The translations under genes and the position numbers were made by a program. Source: Parascedosporium putredinis (taxonomy: Eukaryota > Ascomycota > Sordariomycetes > Microascales > Microascaceae). From it: 64,000 nt of DNA. This document shows positions 22,030 to 34,408 of this stretch, one piece after another. Location: positions 3,596,001 to 3,660,000 of the forward strand of contig CASHTG010000012.1 in assembly GCA_949357655.1 (NCBI GenBank), read 5' to 3'. A model generated the notes under the pieces. That model was not told where the DNA came from. It saw nothing but the letters and a program-made list of their open reading frames with translations, and searched no databases. The first letter of the stretch is position 1, and each line of letters begins with the position of its first letter.

Positions 22030-25000
22030 TTAAAGCGCTTCTCCTTCACCAGGACTTGGTCGAAACCAGCCTCCGCCCTCCCACTGGCCAGGGGTGTATA
22101 GACACTTGAGTCGGGTTTCTTCATTTGCTATGCCCGAAAGCAGCAACTGAAGACGAACAAAATTGATGGGTTTGGGTATCCATCCGTCAAACCCCGCTTT
22201 GAGATACAAGTCCTTCTTCTCCTCCACAAGAGACGCCGATACGGCAAATATTGGTATTTGCCCATTGCGGCTTGCGAGGCGGGAAAGACCAAGCGCGTTT
22301 GGGCTCTTTTCCCAGCCGCGGATCGTTTGCGTACTGGTGAGACCGTCCATAATGGGCATCTATACACGTGAAGGGGCCAAATTAGTAAGAAGAACAACAT
22401 GTAGGAACCTATAGAAGAAAGCCACCAAAGAAAAGAGAATAGGACAAGGGAAAGGGCAAACCCCCTTAGAGAGGGAACGCCAAGAAGCACGGGTGCAGGC
22501 GCGGAGGGGGGAAGGGCGGGGAAGGAACTTCACTAACCTGCATGTCCATCAAGATGACGTCAAACTGCGGCGAGCTTTGGCCATACACCATCGCACAGTC
22601 CTCGCCATTCACCGCATGATGGATTTGGTGGCCGACCTTTTCCAAACGTTTGCGCAACACCTTGATGTTGATGGGATCGTCCTCGGCGATGAGGATCCGA
22701 AGGCCTGTCGTCCCGGCGCTGTTCACGTCTGGAGAAGACCTAATCTCTTCTACGGAGACCCTGGAAGCGGATAAATCCTCCTCGATGCTCTGGAAAACCG
22801 TTTCCTGCGGTGGTGGTATGATTTGAGTCAAGAGGGGCCACGCCGGGCTAGTGTAGGGGCGGGGGCCTTCTGGAGGTGGCGATGACGCGGCTGCGAATCC
22901 GGAGGTGGGCTCGACTTCGAGAAGGGTAGACAGTTGACGCGTGGGCGCCTTTGGCGTGTCTTCGGGTCCGCTGTCATAAGTCATCTCCCGATCTTCTTGG
23001 TTGACGGCTGGAGATGGAGCGCTGTCCCCCAACCAGCGTCCTCTCCTCTCCCACTCCGACGTAGCTTGGGGTCCTTGCCGGCATGGACGGTCGGGCGCTG
23101 AGCCGCTGCTGGGCTAGGGTGACTGACGCAACTGGCCGCTGGTCGTGAATATCCGACATGATTTCATCGCGGTCGTCACCCCCTTCCACCACTTCTTCTT
23201 CTTCATCTGGGGTGTCGAAAGACAACTGCAGCACGAAGCAGGAGCCCTGGCCGACTGTTGACCTAACTCGAAGTTGGCCATTCATGTTTCGGACGATGCG
23301 GCCCACCACGGCCAGGCCAAGGCCGAGCTTGTGCATTTTCCGATCCGAGATTTCGTTCAATGGACCCTCGGTCTCTCCGTTATTTACCTGCTCAAGGTCA
23401 TGGAAAAGCCCATCCATCTCGTCTGTCGTCATTCCAACACCTGAATCTTGGACCGCAACTTCTAGGCGAACCTTGCCGCTTGCCGCCTCAGCGACAAACG
23501 ACTCCACTCGGACAAACCCGCTGTCGGTGTACTGAATGGCGTTGGCGATAACGTTGGAGATGGCCTGCCTGAGCTGCGACTTGTCCCCGTACACCTGCGG
23601 CGGTACGCTGGGGTCCTCTTCCACAATGTACTGGAGGTTCTTGCGGCGAGCATCGACGACGAACGAATCGACAGCCAGGCGAATGCAGGCGGGAAGATCA
23701 AAAATCTCCTCTTTGGACAGTACCTGGCCTTCCTCGGCCTTGGCGAGGTCGAGCAGGTCGTTAATCACGTACACGAGAGACTTGGACGCGGAATGCGACT
23801 GGGCTAGGTTGTCCCTGGTCTCTTGGTCGAGTGTGCCTTCAAGGGCAATCTCTAGGTAGTTGATGATGGCGTTGAGCGGTGTTCGAACCTGGTGGGCCGA
23901 GTTCGCGAGGAGCAGCTTCGTGAGCCGTGTATTCTGCACAGTCGCCTCCTGTTGCCGCCAGACCTGGATAAATCTCCCTAATGTGCCCCAGTTCCGTCAG
24001 CCGACCCAAGTCTCGGGTTTCGAGGCGTTTTCCCGCAGCCCAAAGGCGCGAGAGGGGATGGATGCACTTACCATAGACGACACATAAAACGCGAGCCAAC
24101 TCAACCTGGTCGCTGGTCCACTCCCGACTCTTACCGTGAATGATCTCCCGCCACAACTTGAAGCTGGTGCGCGGCTCTAGCAGCCCCGGAACCCCGGCCC
24201 GCATATGCTTCTCGTTTGGATTGCCTCCCCATTTGACCTCCTGGCTCTGGCCCCTCCTGAAAAGGGCGATGAAGCCGTCGCCGTCCACGCTAAGCGGCAC
24301 ATATAAGAGGCCCGCAATAACAGAAAATCCAGGAGAATAATGGAGATCTTTAAAATACGACGAGATATCATCCGAGAAGATGACATCCGAGAATTTGCGT
24401 TGACGCAGGTACTCGAGCATCGCCAGCGCTTCCTGGGATTGGGTGATTTTTCCGAGCGCTTTCGTCTCCCCAAGAATCGAAATAACGCCAAAGTCGGCGT
24501 CAAAGAGCTGGAGCAGATCGTCCGAAGACGCCACAAGGTATCCGGAGGCATTCTTATCCACCAAATGCGAGTTGATGAGTTTCTGGGCCTGGAGAGAGGA
24601 CGCGTACGAGAGCCGTTCAATGTTCCGGGAGGCCACATTGCTGATGAGCCGGCACATTTTCCGGACGGGGAAAGGATTTCGCATGCCGTGTTCGCCGAAC
24701 CAGTGGCAGGAGACGAGACCCCACAGGTCCCCAAAGACCTTGAGCGAGATGGACATGGATCCGCGCACTTCCATGTTGGCGAGATACTTGAGGTGGATTG
24801 GGGACATGGCACGGAGGTAGCAGTAGGACATGTCCAAAGGGGTGATGAGATCATCCTGGCTCCGGCAGACGAGCCTGGCGCTCTCCAAATCCCTGTCGTG
24901 GAGAAGGCGGGTTTTGCTGATTTTGTAGAGGTCGCGGGCCTGCTTCGGTATGTCGGCGGCGGGGAAGTGCAGTCCGTAGTAGAGATCGGCGGTGTGGGCT

Positions 25001-26443
25001 GGGTCCACAAGCTCCGCGACAACCTTGCCATTAGCTTGAGAATCGAACTGGTAGACGATGACCCTATGATACCCGGTCAGATCCTTGACTATGCCGACGA
25101 GGACCTTGAGGAAGTGGGTCAGATTGGTCGCCTCGGCCATCTGGTCCTGGATTTGGCTCATGAGGTCCAAGATTTCAAAGCCGCCATCGGTGCTCCGGCC
25201 AGGACGTTTTCGCTGGGGCAAGCGGAGCGGCTTGCTCTGGATCTCGGTGCTTTCCCGCAACTCTTCCGGGGTATAGTTGTGGAACAGTGTGTTCTTGGGT
25301 TCCGACGGCGGGGTGGTATCGGGCGGGCGCGGGGGTAGTCGGGGTCGTTCTCTCTCTCGAATTCGCATATAACTAGGTCGGGGTGGGCAGAGTTGATGTG
25401 GATAGCGCACCAATGCTTGATGGACTTTCCCTCGGGCGACTTGGACCAGATGATAAAGATCTCGGGCCCGCTGAGCGAAAAATCGGCAGACTCCTCGCGG
25501 ACAAAGTCGATGTGCGCAGAGAGGGTTTCCTGGTGCTCCTCGTTAAATATGTCAAGAAAACTGTCGAGCTGGAAGAGTTGGCGGGGGTGTAGCCCAAGAC
25601 CCGCTCCGAGTTTTCGCTGACAAGACGAACGGCAAACCGGCCTGGCTCGCCCGTCTGCTCTTCTTTAAAGGCGACGAGAACGCCAAAGGGCTGGACCGCT
25701 CCGGGGCCTGGATCGGTTCGTCCTCGCAGCGAAGAAACTGGCCGTCGCGACCAGTGATGATGGCATGGCCTTCGTCGGTAACGACGTGCTTGAAACGGCT
25801 CGTGACCACGGCGCCCGCTCCGTGGTCGTCGAGTGGAGGGGATGAGAAGGACTTTGACATTTTGATCAACTCGGGGGAAACGGTGCTCCCGGTATGCGCA
25901 CAAAGTTGGGAGGGGACTTGGAGCGAGGGGAGGGGGCGCAGAATCGGAATCCGGCGGTGCATTTGGTGCCCAAGGAGAGGCTGGCGCACTGGCAAGCGGT
26001 ACATCGTGGGGGAGCCAACGCGATCCAAGGTGCCGGACATGGATACGGGAGGGGATTTAGGAGTGGGAGAGGTGGGATACGACGAGGTGGCGAGGTCGGC
26101 AGGGTAATGGGGAGCTGAAGCCGCGCGAGTGTCGTAGGAGAAGCGAGACTGCGAGGGATAGGGGATGGTAGGGGTTCATCCAGAGGCGAGGCGACATCGG
26201 GAGCGAGGGCGAGGGCGGAAGGCTCTGTGGAAGAGTCGACTCTCACGATGGATGCGACGGGGAAGACTCTATCATGGGAATCGGCGGGGTGGTGATGGTC
26301 TTGGCCCATAGTCGAAGAGGATGGGTGGTGGTACGCCGGCAGGCCGTCGCGAGGGGAGGAGGGCTCATCGCGAGGGGCGGGGAGCTTCCCTAGCTGGGGG
26401 ATGAATGGCCATCGAGGAGCGGTGGCGGTGACTGACTGACCAT
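22030..26443 (-). CDS. fphA: Fungal phytochrome: PAS-GAF-PHY photosensor with histidine kinase and receiver
   Basis: Red/far-red photoreceptor hybrid kinase of about 1,382 residues. The variable N-terminus contains DRVFPVASIVRVD. The PAS domain has the predicted bilin-binding Cys in FLRCEDEPIQAPGAVQPFG. The GAF domain has the variant PASDIP motif FPAADIP and YLRAMSPIHLKYLANM. A PHY domain follows. HisKA has AHQVRTPLNAIINY, ATPase N box SNVIANAIQYT, G1 QDSGVGM and G2 KLGLGLAVVG. The receiver has AEDDPIN, phospho-acceptor Asp in ILMDMQ/MPIMDG, and PKPI. Two introns are seen: 23978-24071 (GTAAGT) just before HisKA, and 22360-22537 (GTTAGT) two codons after the receiver Asp. Runs one base short on the + strand: G5 26396-26400, G4 26171-26174, G4 25703-25706, G5 25583-25587 and G5 25331-25335; plus a net frame change within about 23026-23120 (two losses or one gain). 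The ATG at 26443 is the first that links to the conserved frame. Family knowledge: control of development and stress by light. Confidence 0.92.
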
Positions 26444-29400
26444 AGTCCTAACAAGCACAGGCGGGATACAGATACGGTTATCAGAAAGTCCGCGTGAACT
26501 AGACGACAGGAAGATGGTCGGGGGTTGTTGGGCGAGGCCTCATGGAAGGTCCTAGGTTCGGGCCGGCCAACGGTGAAGGAGAGTTTCTACAGAGCAAGTG
26601 CGCTGAACCGTTTCACACCGAACGTGGCGGGGCAAAGAGCACAGCACAGCACGAGCAGAGAAGGCCGGGGCAAAGGGCGGGGGGGATTGAGAGATGGGAG
26701 AAAGGGGAAGGTGAAGGCGAAGAAGAAAGAAACAAAAGAGAGACGCGGGAAGAAAAAAAAGAAAACGAAAACGAAGGGAAGAAAGAAAGAAAGAGATGGA
26801 AAAAAGAAAGAGCCAAAAAAAAAAAAAAAAACCCCCGATCAATGGCAACAGAAAGGCAAGCACGACCTGCGAAGCTAAGACGAGGAACCGGGAGAAAACG
26901 ATTGGGGTAATTGTCGTCGTCAAACGTTCAATATCGCAGAGAGAATTTGGCGTAAGCTGGGCGCGAGAGAAGGAAAGCTCCAACCTCGCTTTAGGATCTG
27001 GGAGCTGGTGTTTCTCAAGGCGATATTGAAAAAGGCTACTTGGTCACTAAACGAGCTATCGTTGCAGTCACGATGTTTTTAGAGTTGGCGGGGGCTCGCC
27101 ACAGTCTGGAGAACCTAGCACTTTGCTAGGTTGAATTTTTCCTCCTCTCTTCTTCTTTTCTTTCTCTCCTCTTTTCTTCTTCTTCTCTTCCTTTGGTCCA
27201 CCGAGGTTCACCGGTGGAGACGGGAAGGGAAGAATGCCTAGTCTGGTTGGTGCGCGAGTCGAGGTGGAAGGTCACCGAGAGCGAGTTGTGAACAGGTATG
27301 GCTGGGTGTATTTGAACATGTTCTCCAGTCGCCGGAACATTGAAAAGATCATGAGCTTGGCTTGGGAGACGGGTACAGCAGGAGAGCGAGGGGCAGCGAC
27401 CACTAGTCCCTTGGAGCAGATGATGGCCTGGCCACATGCAGCCACGCCACGCCCTCCAAGTGCAATTGGCAATAGTGGGGGGCATGAGAAGAGGGACATA
27501 GCCGGCGCCATGGAAGGATTTTGGGTTTTGGGAGGTACCACCAGCACCAGACAGCGCCACAGCACCCACAGCACCACAGCACCGCGGCACCAGAGAAGAA
27601 GCACTTGCATAGGCCGGCCATTGCCCTTCTCAATGGACACGCACAGGGATTGACGGCGGGTGCCCCATGCCCGATCAAGGCTGCGCTGTTCAAGAGTGGA
27701 CTGTGCATCACTTCCTTTACTGGGCAAGCCGGGGTTGCAACTTTAAGGGACCGTTGGAAGGGGGCGTTCTAGACCGGGTCGCCTTCGCCAATAGGATGTG
27801 AAGATGGCGAGACAAACCTCTTGGCCACGCAAAACATCGGCACTGTGGGCAGAATCGACGATGAAGCTCCAGACAATGGGGCAGAGAGAGAATGGACGGG
27901 ATCTTTTTCTGTGTCCCCCATTCCCTTTCACCTACTTTAACCCACCTCAACCCACTTCAACCGATGGGGCCGGCGGGATTCTGGATGAGTGCTAGATTCG
28001 GAGCATGTGCGTGTGCGTGTACACTGTGCTTTGCTCGTTGTACAAGTAGTAGCCTGTGCTTCACCAAACCCCGATGTCCCTCGCTATTCCACTCTACACT
28101 CTATCTACCATATATAATGGATCAGTGGATATTGAATATCACCTTTAGTTTTTCCGCTACCTGTCAGATAGAGCAAAATTGCTGATCTTTCCAATATCCC
28201 GGTCCCGGGGAAAGTGAAGCTTTGTTTCAAAAACTTCTTTTGCGGTTCGAAGGAAAAAGACAAAGAAAGGAAAATATAGAACATTGAAACATCCACCTTC
28301 TCCGCGTGCTTGATCTCGAGAAGCAGCACAAGAGTGGCCGGCCCCCAAATACCCATATGATTTTCATAATTCTTGTCTGCTCAACGACCACAACGACGCG
28401 CGGCAAAGGTCCTGTCATGCCCACATCCGGCCTCTTGTCCCTTGTCCCCATTGTTTTTACCCATCAATGGGTCCATTGATAGACGGATATGTCTCGTTCC
28501 GGGGCACTCGGGTGGCGGCGACAGTGGTGTCAGCAGGCGTCCAGTCCCTGGGCGCTGGCCTAGGACTGGGACTGAGCGAAAAAGATCAAATGGATCGATC
28601 CAGGATGGTGGCGGTCCACTCCGGGCTTCAAGAGCCTCCCCTCCCCGCCCCCTTCTTCCCAGCAACTTCTGTGCATACCATGTCTCTCAGGAATTAAGGA
28701 AATGTGATAAGGCGCATTGGTCCCTGGAGAACGAGGAGCACTGTGAAACAACGCGGCGCAACATCCATAGATCCATAGAAACAGCAGCCACTGACCTCCC
28801 AGGATGGCGGGGTCCTTTTTCCCACCATCTCGCCACTCGCCATTATCTCGGGGCTGGTCGGTGGCTAGTGCACATGCTGACTGACCGGCTCAACTTTACA
28901 CCTGTTTTTCTTCTCCACCAATATCAATGGATGGATGGGTCCGTTGTAGCAATAATACTTCGTACAGATAGACCAATACTTGTACCTGTGCAAGCTGTGC
29001 TCGTTACACGTTACTTGTAGTTCTCGGCCCTCGACGCCAGTTCCCCCTCCTCTCTGGGTGCCTGCACGGCCGGGGAAACTACCAGGAACACGGAACGCTC
29101 TCTAACGAGGTGAGGGGAACGGGCCCGCAGGAGAGCATAAATGAGAGAGGAGACTCTGCTCCGGCTCCATCTTCGTCGCTTGGCTCTCTTCCACTCTCTT
29201 CCACTCTTCTTCTCTTCTTGGCAATGATGAACGCTGTTGGGCGGATGGTAACGAGAGGAGGATCAATATTACGTTTATTAGTGCTCTCGTCCTCCCAACA
29301 TTTCCCATTCCCCAGCCATGAAGAGCTTGAGAGCCTACATGTACTGAAGTACGTGGTAGCACTACTTCGTACTCGATCCATTCTCAGGAACGGAACATGA

Positions 29401-32400
29401 ACATTCATCCATCCCCCTTTTCTCCCTCCCCTGCTGCTACTCCGAGTGTTTGTCGCGACCGCATGCCTCAAAAGAACAAGCAGGAAGAAAAAGCAATTTC
29501 CAACAACGATAGGGCCAGCCCATAGATGCCATCACACCTCACAAGCAAACTCTGCACCTAATCATATGAAGCCGTCAATTCAACGCAGAGAGTGTATGAG
29601 GAAGCCTTTTTTTTTTTTTAATCCATTTCCTTTTTCTTCTTTTTCTTTCTCCTCTTTTCTCTTATTAGAGTGTGCATAAGCTTCATCTTTGCGTAAACGT
29701 TAGGGAAGAATGGTGATAATACTAAATAGCCTATCCGGTGCCCATGCACCCTCTCCACTAGTCTAGCCCTCTCCCCCAGCCCTCGAGTTCTTGAGAAGGC
29801 CTTCTTCCGTCTCTCATCATGTTGGCGCATCAACACAGTCGAAGCGTCATCCGAATGGCCAAGGCAAGAGTGCAGATTGGGCCACCCACAGTACGTATGT
29901 ATACCGGAGATATTGCATCTACTGCATACGTCGTCTATGGATCCATCCATGGATGTCGACATGTCTCTTGCTTGGCCCTTGGGTGCCGCCCCATCCACCC
30001 CCATCAGCGGATTCGAGGTGAAAGGGGCCAGACCATCAATAGATGGATCTAGAACGCGGTTCCCGGGTCCTAACAGCCTTGGACTTGTCTTCAATGCGGG
30101 CGTGCAATCCCAGTGTCGCACGGCAGCACCAAACCATCGCTGCGTGGTGCAGGGTGCTCCTGCTTCTTCGAGCCTGCCTTCGACGAGAGAGAGAGGGACG
30201 AGTCAATTTTGATGAAGCGAGGTCGAGACCTCGAGACGGAAGGGTCGGTTGTGGACCTTGTCCTGCATGGTGAGGGCCCCTTAGCCGTCAAAAAAGACCC
30301 CGGTTTTTTTCTCCTTCTTTTCTTTCTTTTTTTTTCTCTTCGGCGGGGGTTTTGCTTCTTTTCTGACACCAGGGAGCCGTATTTGTGTTCCCTGAAGGGG
30401 GATGAAGGATCCGTTGCATTCTATGTGATTGTGTGTGTGTATGTAGTGTATGTAGTGTATGCCTGTGTTGGTTTGCTTGCCCCCTCGTTGGTGCGTGTGC
30501 ATCAAGGCGTCGATGTGTTGTCTACGTGCGTTGTCCTCTCTGCCTCTCTGCCTCTACGTCGCCTGTGTCTACCCCCGATCCATGTCTACTGTGTCTACAG
30601 AATAAGTGCCTGCGCTCAACGTGAAGAATTTGTGTCCTGCTTCCGAGTCTCCGTCTTGCGCTTTGCAAGGTGCCATTCTACACCAATAGCCCGTTCATCT
30701 ATAGGCCTTTTTTAACCCCCTCTCTTTCTCTTTTGGGCTGGTGGGCGACGATCAATGTCGTCAGTCCGTCGTGAAACCGCTGCAAAATTCTAGTTCTAGC
30801 CTGGTGGTTGCTTCGATCCGATCGGGATCGCACCACAGGAGCGTCTTGGGAGTGGAGGCCGGGCCCTCCTTGGTCATGACACTACCTCGGTACAGGCATT
30901 ATTATGGTGCCGCTATGTCCTGGCTCGTCTAACTTGAACACTAGCCCAGGACCTTTGTCGCTCGGCTGTCTCAGCCGTCTGGTCACGACCACGGTCACGG
31001 CCACGGCCACGATCACGGTTGCGAACCAAGTTTTTCCATCCGTGGCCTGCCTGCCAGGTCCATTGATTGATCCATCTGTCGATACAATGGATCGCTACAT
31101 CAGGGCATTTTCTACGAGGCCAAATTGATGTCGTCTGGCGCGAGGACCACCAGCGTTGAGCGCATCCCCCTTCCTCCCCCTCCCCATTTCTTTTCGTCCC
31201 GCTCTGAGCGAGATATCTGGGCCTGGAACCTACGAAGTTGAATCATGGGCAGGGTCTTTTGCGACGAACCCATCCATCAAACAGTCCGTCGCCTTCCCCG
31301 CTATTGCGGGTCTTTTTAAAGAAATAGGAATCCCGACGAGAAGGTACCGTGAAAAGAAGGTTGCCGTCACGCGTCGAGTCGTCGACTCCGATGTCATAGG
31401 CCCGTTCTCCTCATCGAGGACATGGGACGGAGAGAGAGCGAGTCGCTCCATAGGGTAGTCTCTTCCATCGTTCCCGACTCTCCTATGCACATCCAACGAC
31501 GACGCCAACGCCAATTCAAGTATCAAAGTGATTTAGATTAACGACAATTCTTTTGAAAAAAAAAATTTGACAGCGAGATGGCGCAGACCCAGCCATTCCA
31601 CATGCCTCGATTAGTGCCACCGAACTCTTTATACTTGGCCACAGAGTGGAAGGGGACATCAATATTTTGGTTAATATTACACCCCAGCTCTCAAGACGTG
31701 CATGTAAAGTCTTGGACGCCGTCTAGAAATCTCCCTCGAACTAGAGTGTACACCTAGGAAAAAGGTAGGGATGGGAAGAAACGAGAGAGAAATGAATGAG
31801 TGAGAGACAGGGAGAGGAGAGACAGACAGGGAGCTTGGAAATGGAGCACCAACCAAGGTTTGTACGATATGAAGTCATCGTGCGGCTCTTTAACCGACGC
31901 CACGGTTGCTCCCCTCCTCCTCCGGAAGGCGTTTCCCCATCCCGCCGAGCTCCCCACGCCCCTCCGGCGCTATTCTTTATTTTTTATTTCATTTCATAAA
32001 AGCCCCTCGAAATTCGAAACCTTTTGGCCGCGAGAGGAAGCGATCGTGAAGCGGGCACATAGAAACACGCGTATCATCAGCGGTTTCTGATACATGTTGA
32101 TGGCCATATTTCTTTCTATTCCAAGTACCCGAAGAGTTTAGTGGCCGTGTTCTGGGCCTTTTAGATGAGAGACTCGTAAGAATTGGGAATGATAACAATA
32201 GGTGATAATAGCATTGAATAATGGAAAAAGAAGTCCGTCCGTCATAACATCACGAAAGCGAACCGCGGGGCAAGATCTGACGTGCCACAGGACCTCATAC
32301 CCGGTGGCAAACTGAACCTCGAGAGCTGAGAGAGGCCCTGCCAGTTTCATATCAGACCAAGGGGGCTTATCCCAACTTCAAGAAACAACGGCATAGGCGT

Positions 32401-33191
32401 TTTGGCGTTCATGTCGTCTCGGCGATCCACCCGTGATCCGAGCGAGCTCGGGAGCGTATTCTTCTCGAATCAAAAACCGGCGCGGGCGAAGCATGGGAGG
32501 GAGGGACCGTTTGCCTTGTCGTCTTTGCCCCGAGGAAGCGACCCTCGAAACGGGATAGCTCTCTGTGTTCGTCCTCTGTCTAATTTTTCAAGTATCCCCA
32601 TCCTCAAGAAAAAAAGAGTCGGGTAGCTTTGTTCCTCTTCGCCCGTTCCACGTCTGTCGCTACACCAGCCCATCTCACCAAGGTCCGGCTGAGAAGACAT
32701 CCGGAAGCAAAGGACCAGGCCGCGTCAGACAGCTCGGGCATCTTGACCCCCTGGGCAGCAATGTGGCTGGCCCTTTTTCAAGTCGCGGCCACAGGACGCA
32801 AGCGTACAATTTCGCCTCCGTCCTTTCGAGATCGAGGCTAAGGAGGCCTCTTTGGTGGCGGTGGCGAACAAGGTACGCACCACGATCGCCAGGAGGGAGA
32901 GTGGGGGATCCCGCAATCAGCCAAACTAGGCTTCCAATAATCGTTGAACCCCTTTTTTGTTTCTACTTCCAACATCGAGGCAAGATCCGCATTTGGAGGA
33001 CAGTGAATATTACGTAGCAACCTAGGGCTGATCTCTAAGATACACGGACCGTCCGCCTCGACCCCAAGGCCACCGCAGCGCCTGCTGCCTCTCCTCACTT
33101 AGAGGAATTCGTCTGATGCCATGGCTAGTCACTAGAGCGGCCAGTCACTGGGGCGGCCGTCCTCCCCTTCCAGCTCGAGCATGACAGCGTA
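26444..33191. other. Gene-sparse interval of 6.7 kb
   Basis: Contains the phytochrome upstream region and then no ORF with family resemblance on either strand. Visible landmarks: C/T tract 27137-27190; CAC-rich patch 27540-27595; T tract 29608-29620; GT-rich patch 30430-30470 (gtgtgtgtatgtagtgtatgtagtgtatg); ggtcacggccacggccac patch near 30985-31018; and ATGGATCCATCCATGGAT at 29937-29954. The longest open stretch (about 200 codons at 30113-30715) mixes frames of low-complexity sequence and has no motif. Confidence 0.5.
26660..26900 (-). promoter_or_regulatory. Purine/pyrimidine tract upstream of the phytochrome gene
   Basis: On the gene strand this is a long C/T-rich tract including a run of about 19 T (26814-26832 as A on +). 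It lies 220-450 bp upstream of the phytochrome ATG, where fungal genes often carry pyrimidine-rich core promoters or leaders. ORFs rich in Lys/Glu/Arg here are produced by this composition. Confidence 0.4.
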
Positions 33192-34408
33192 TCAGAGACG
33201 TCCCTTGCCATCCGACTTGGACCGTTCCCTTGCCTCTTGAGCACTTCGCAGAAGCGCATACAGCGTCTGCATCCTCGGCAAGCTGGCACCTCTCTCCCTA
33301 GCTATGCGCACAGGGTTCCCGAGGATCACCTCGAGCTCCATGGGCCTGCCCGCCTCCCAGTCAAGAAGCATGCTAGGCTTGCTCCCCGTGTTGCGCTCGG
33401 TGCTCCTGATGATGCGATCCGGAGTGGCGAGAGAGTCTGGGAAAGGCCTTCCGAGGATCTTGGGCACCGCCGCACGGATCTCATCCATGACGCCGGTCAA
33501 GTGCTCCCGCAGCTCCGCATCAGCGACCATGTCGGCGTTGCCGCGGCCGCCCGAGAGCACGGCGGAAGGGTTCATGGCGGAGTTGATGCACAGCTTATGC
33601 CAGCGCACGAGCTGGAGGTCAATCTCGTCGTGGGGGTCGACGTCTCGGATGCTGCCGAGGTCGCCCCACCAGCGTCCGATATCAGCCACGGCGCGGTCGC
33701 CTGCGCGAGCGGTACCCTCGTCGCCGGTGCCGCGGCCGTCGGTGTACGGGCCGATGCTGATCCGGGTCCAGCGGTTCTGGCGCACGATACCCGGGGCGGT
33801 CTGCTCGGCGCTGATGACGGTGACGGCACTAACGATGGGGTTGGGGGAACCTCGCGCGGTAGGGGCCTCGACGCCGACGCCGTTCTGGATGACGACGATG
33901 GCGGTGGAGGGGCCGACGAGGGCTGAATCAGGGCGGAGGCGTCGCCGCGCTCGGGAAGCGCCTTGGTGGTGACGACGACGTAGTCCCACGCATGGCCGGC
34001 GGCCGAGGCGCTCTTGGCTGCCTCGTCCGCGGAAGGGAAGACGGCATGGGGCCGGAAGAGGTAGTCGCCAAAGGAATGGGTTTCCATCTTCACGCCATCC
34101 TTTTGGATGGCGGCGTAGTTGGAGCGGGCGACGAGGGAAACGTGCACGCCATGTTCGGGCTATGCGGGCGGAGACAAGGAGGCGAAGGAGATGCGCAGCG
34201 GTTAGCAATGGAAAAGGACGTGATGCTAGGTAGGGGTGGCGAGGGAGAGATGGGACAAGCTATCTTGCCTTTCTCATCTCGGGTAGACGACGTACATAAT
34301 GAAGCCGGGACGCGTAGAAACAACCTACGGCTCCAGCGCCGATGAAGATGATGTGAACGGGGCTGTGGAGAAGGCGGACGTCCCGTCAGCGGCTGCTACG
34401 AAGTACAT
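33192..34408 (-). CDS. panE: Ketopantoate reductase (2-dehydropantoate 2-reductase), PanE/ApbA family
   Basis: NADPH-dependent reduction of ketopantoate to pantoate in pantothenate/CoA synthesis is the family reaction; fungi also carry paralogues of unknown substrate. The N-terminal Rossmann motif is FIGAGAVGCFYASRL, followed by VSLVARSNYAAI for the cofactor phosphate region and VVVTTKALP. The C-terminal helical domain shows KLCINSAMNPSAVLSGG with the catalytic Lys and Asn, and MELEVILGNPVRIARERG with the substrate-binding acidic residue region. Intron 34160-34295 (GTACGT...ATAG) joins RLHY to PEHGVHVS. Runs one base short on +: G4 34359-34362, G3 33920-33922, and a cluster of three (33837-33840, 33843-33847, 33862-33865) whose losses cancel; restoring them recovers EAPYRARFP before IVSAVTVIS. 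Total 361 residues, usual for fungal members. The start at ATG 34408 is the nearest that links through the G4 run. Confidence 0.87.

Noticed and set aside
23026..23120. A third phytochrome intron between ATPase and receiver
   Set aside because: No donor/acceptor pair of normal length fits; two one-base losses (runs at about 23070 and 23026-23030) or one gain explain the frame better.
24340..25338. 332-codon ORF on + inside the phytochrome gene
   Set aside because: Antisense shadow of the GAF/PHY coding exon.
30113..30715. 200-codon ORF on +
   Set aside because: Crosses T-rich and GT-rich low-complexity patches and shows no conserved segment.
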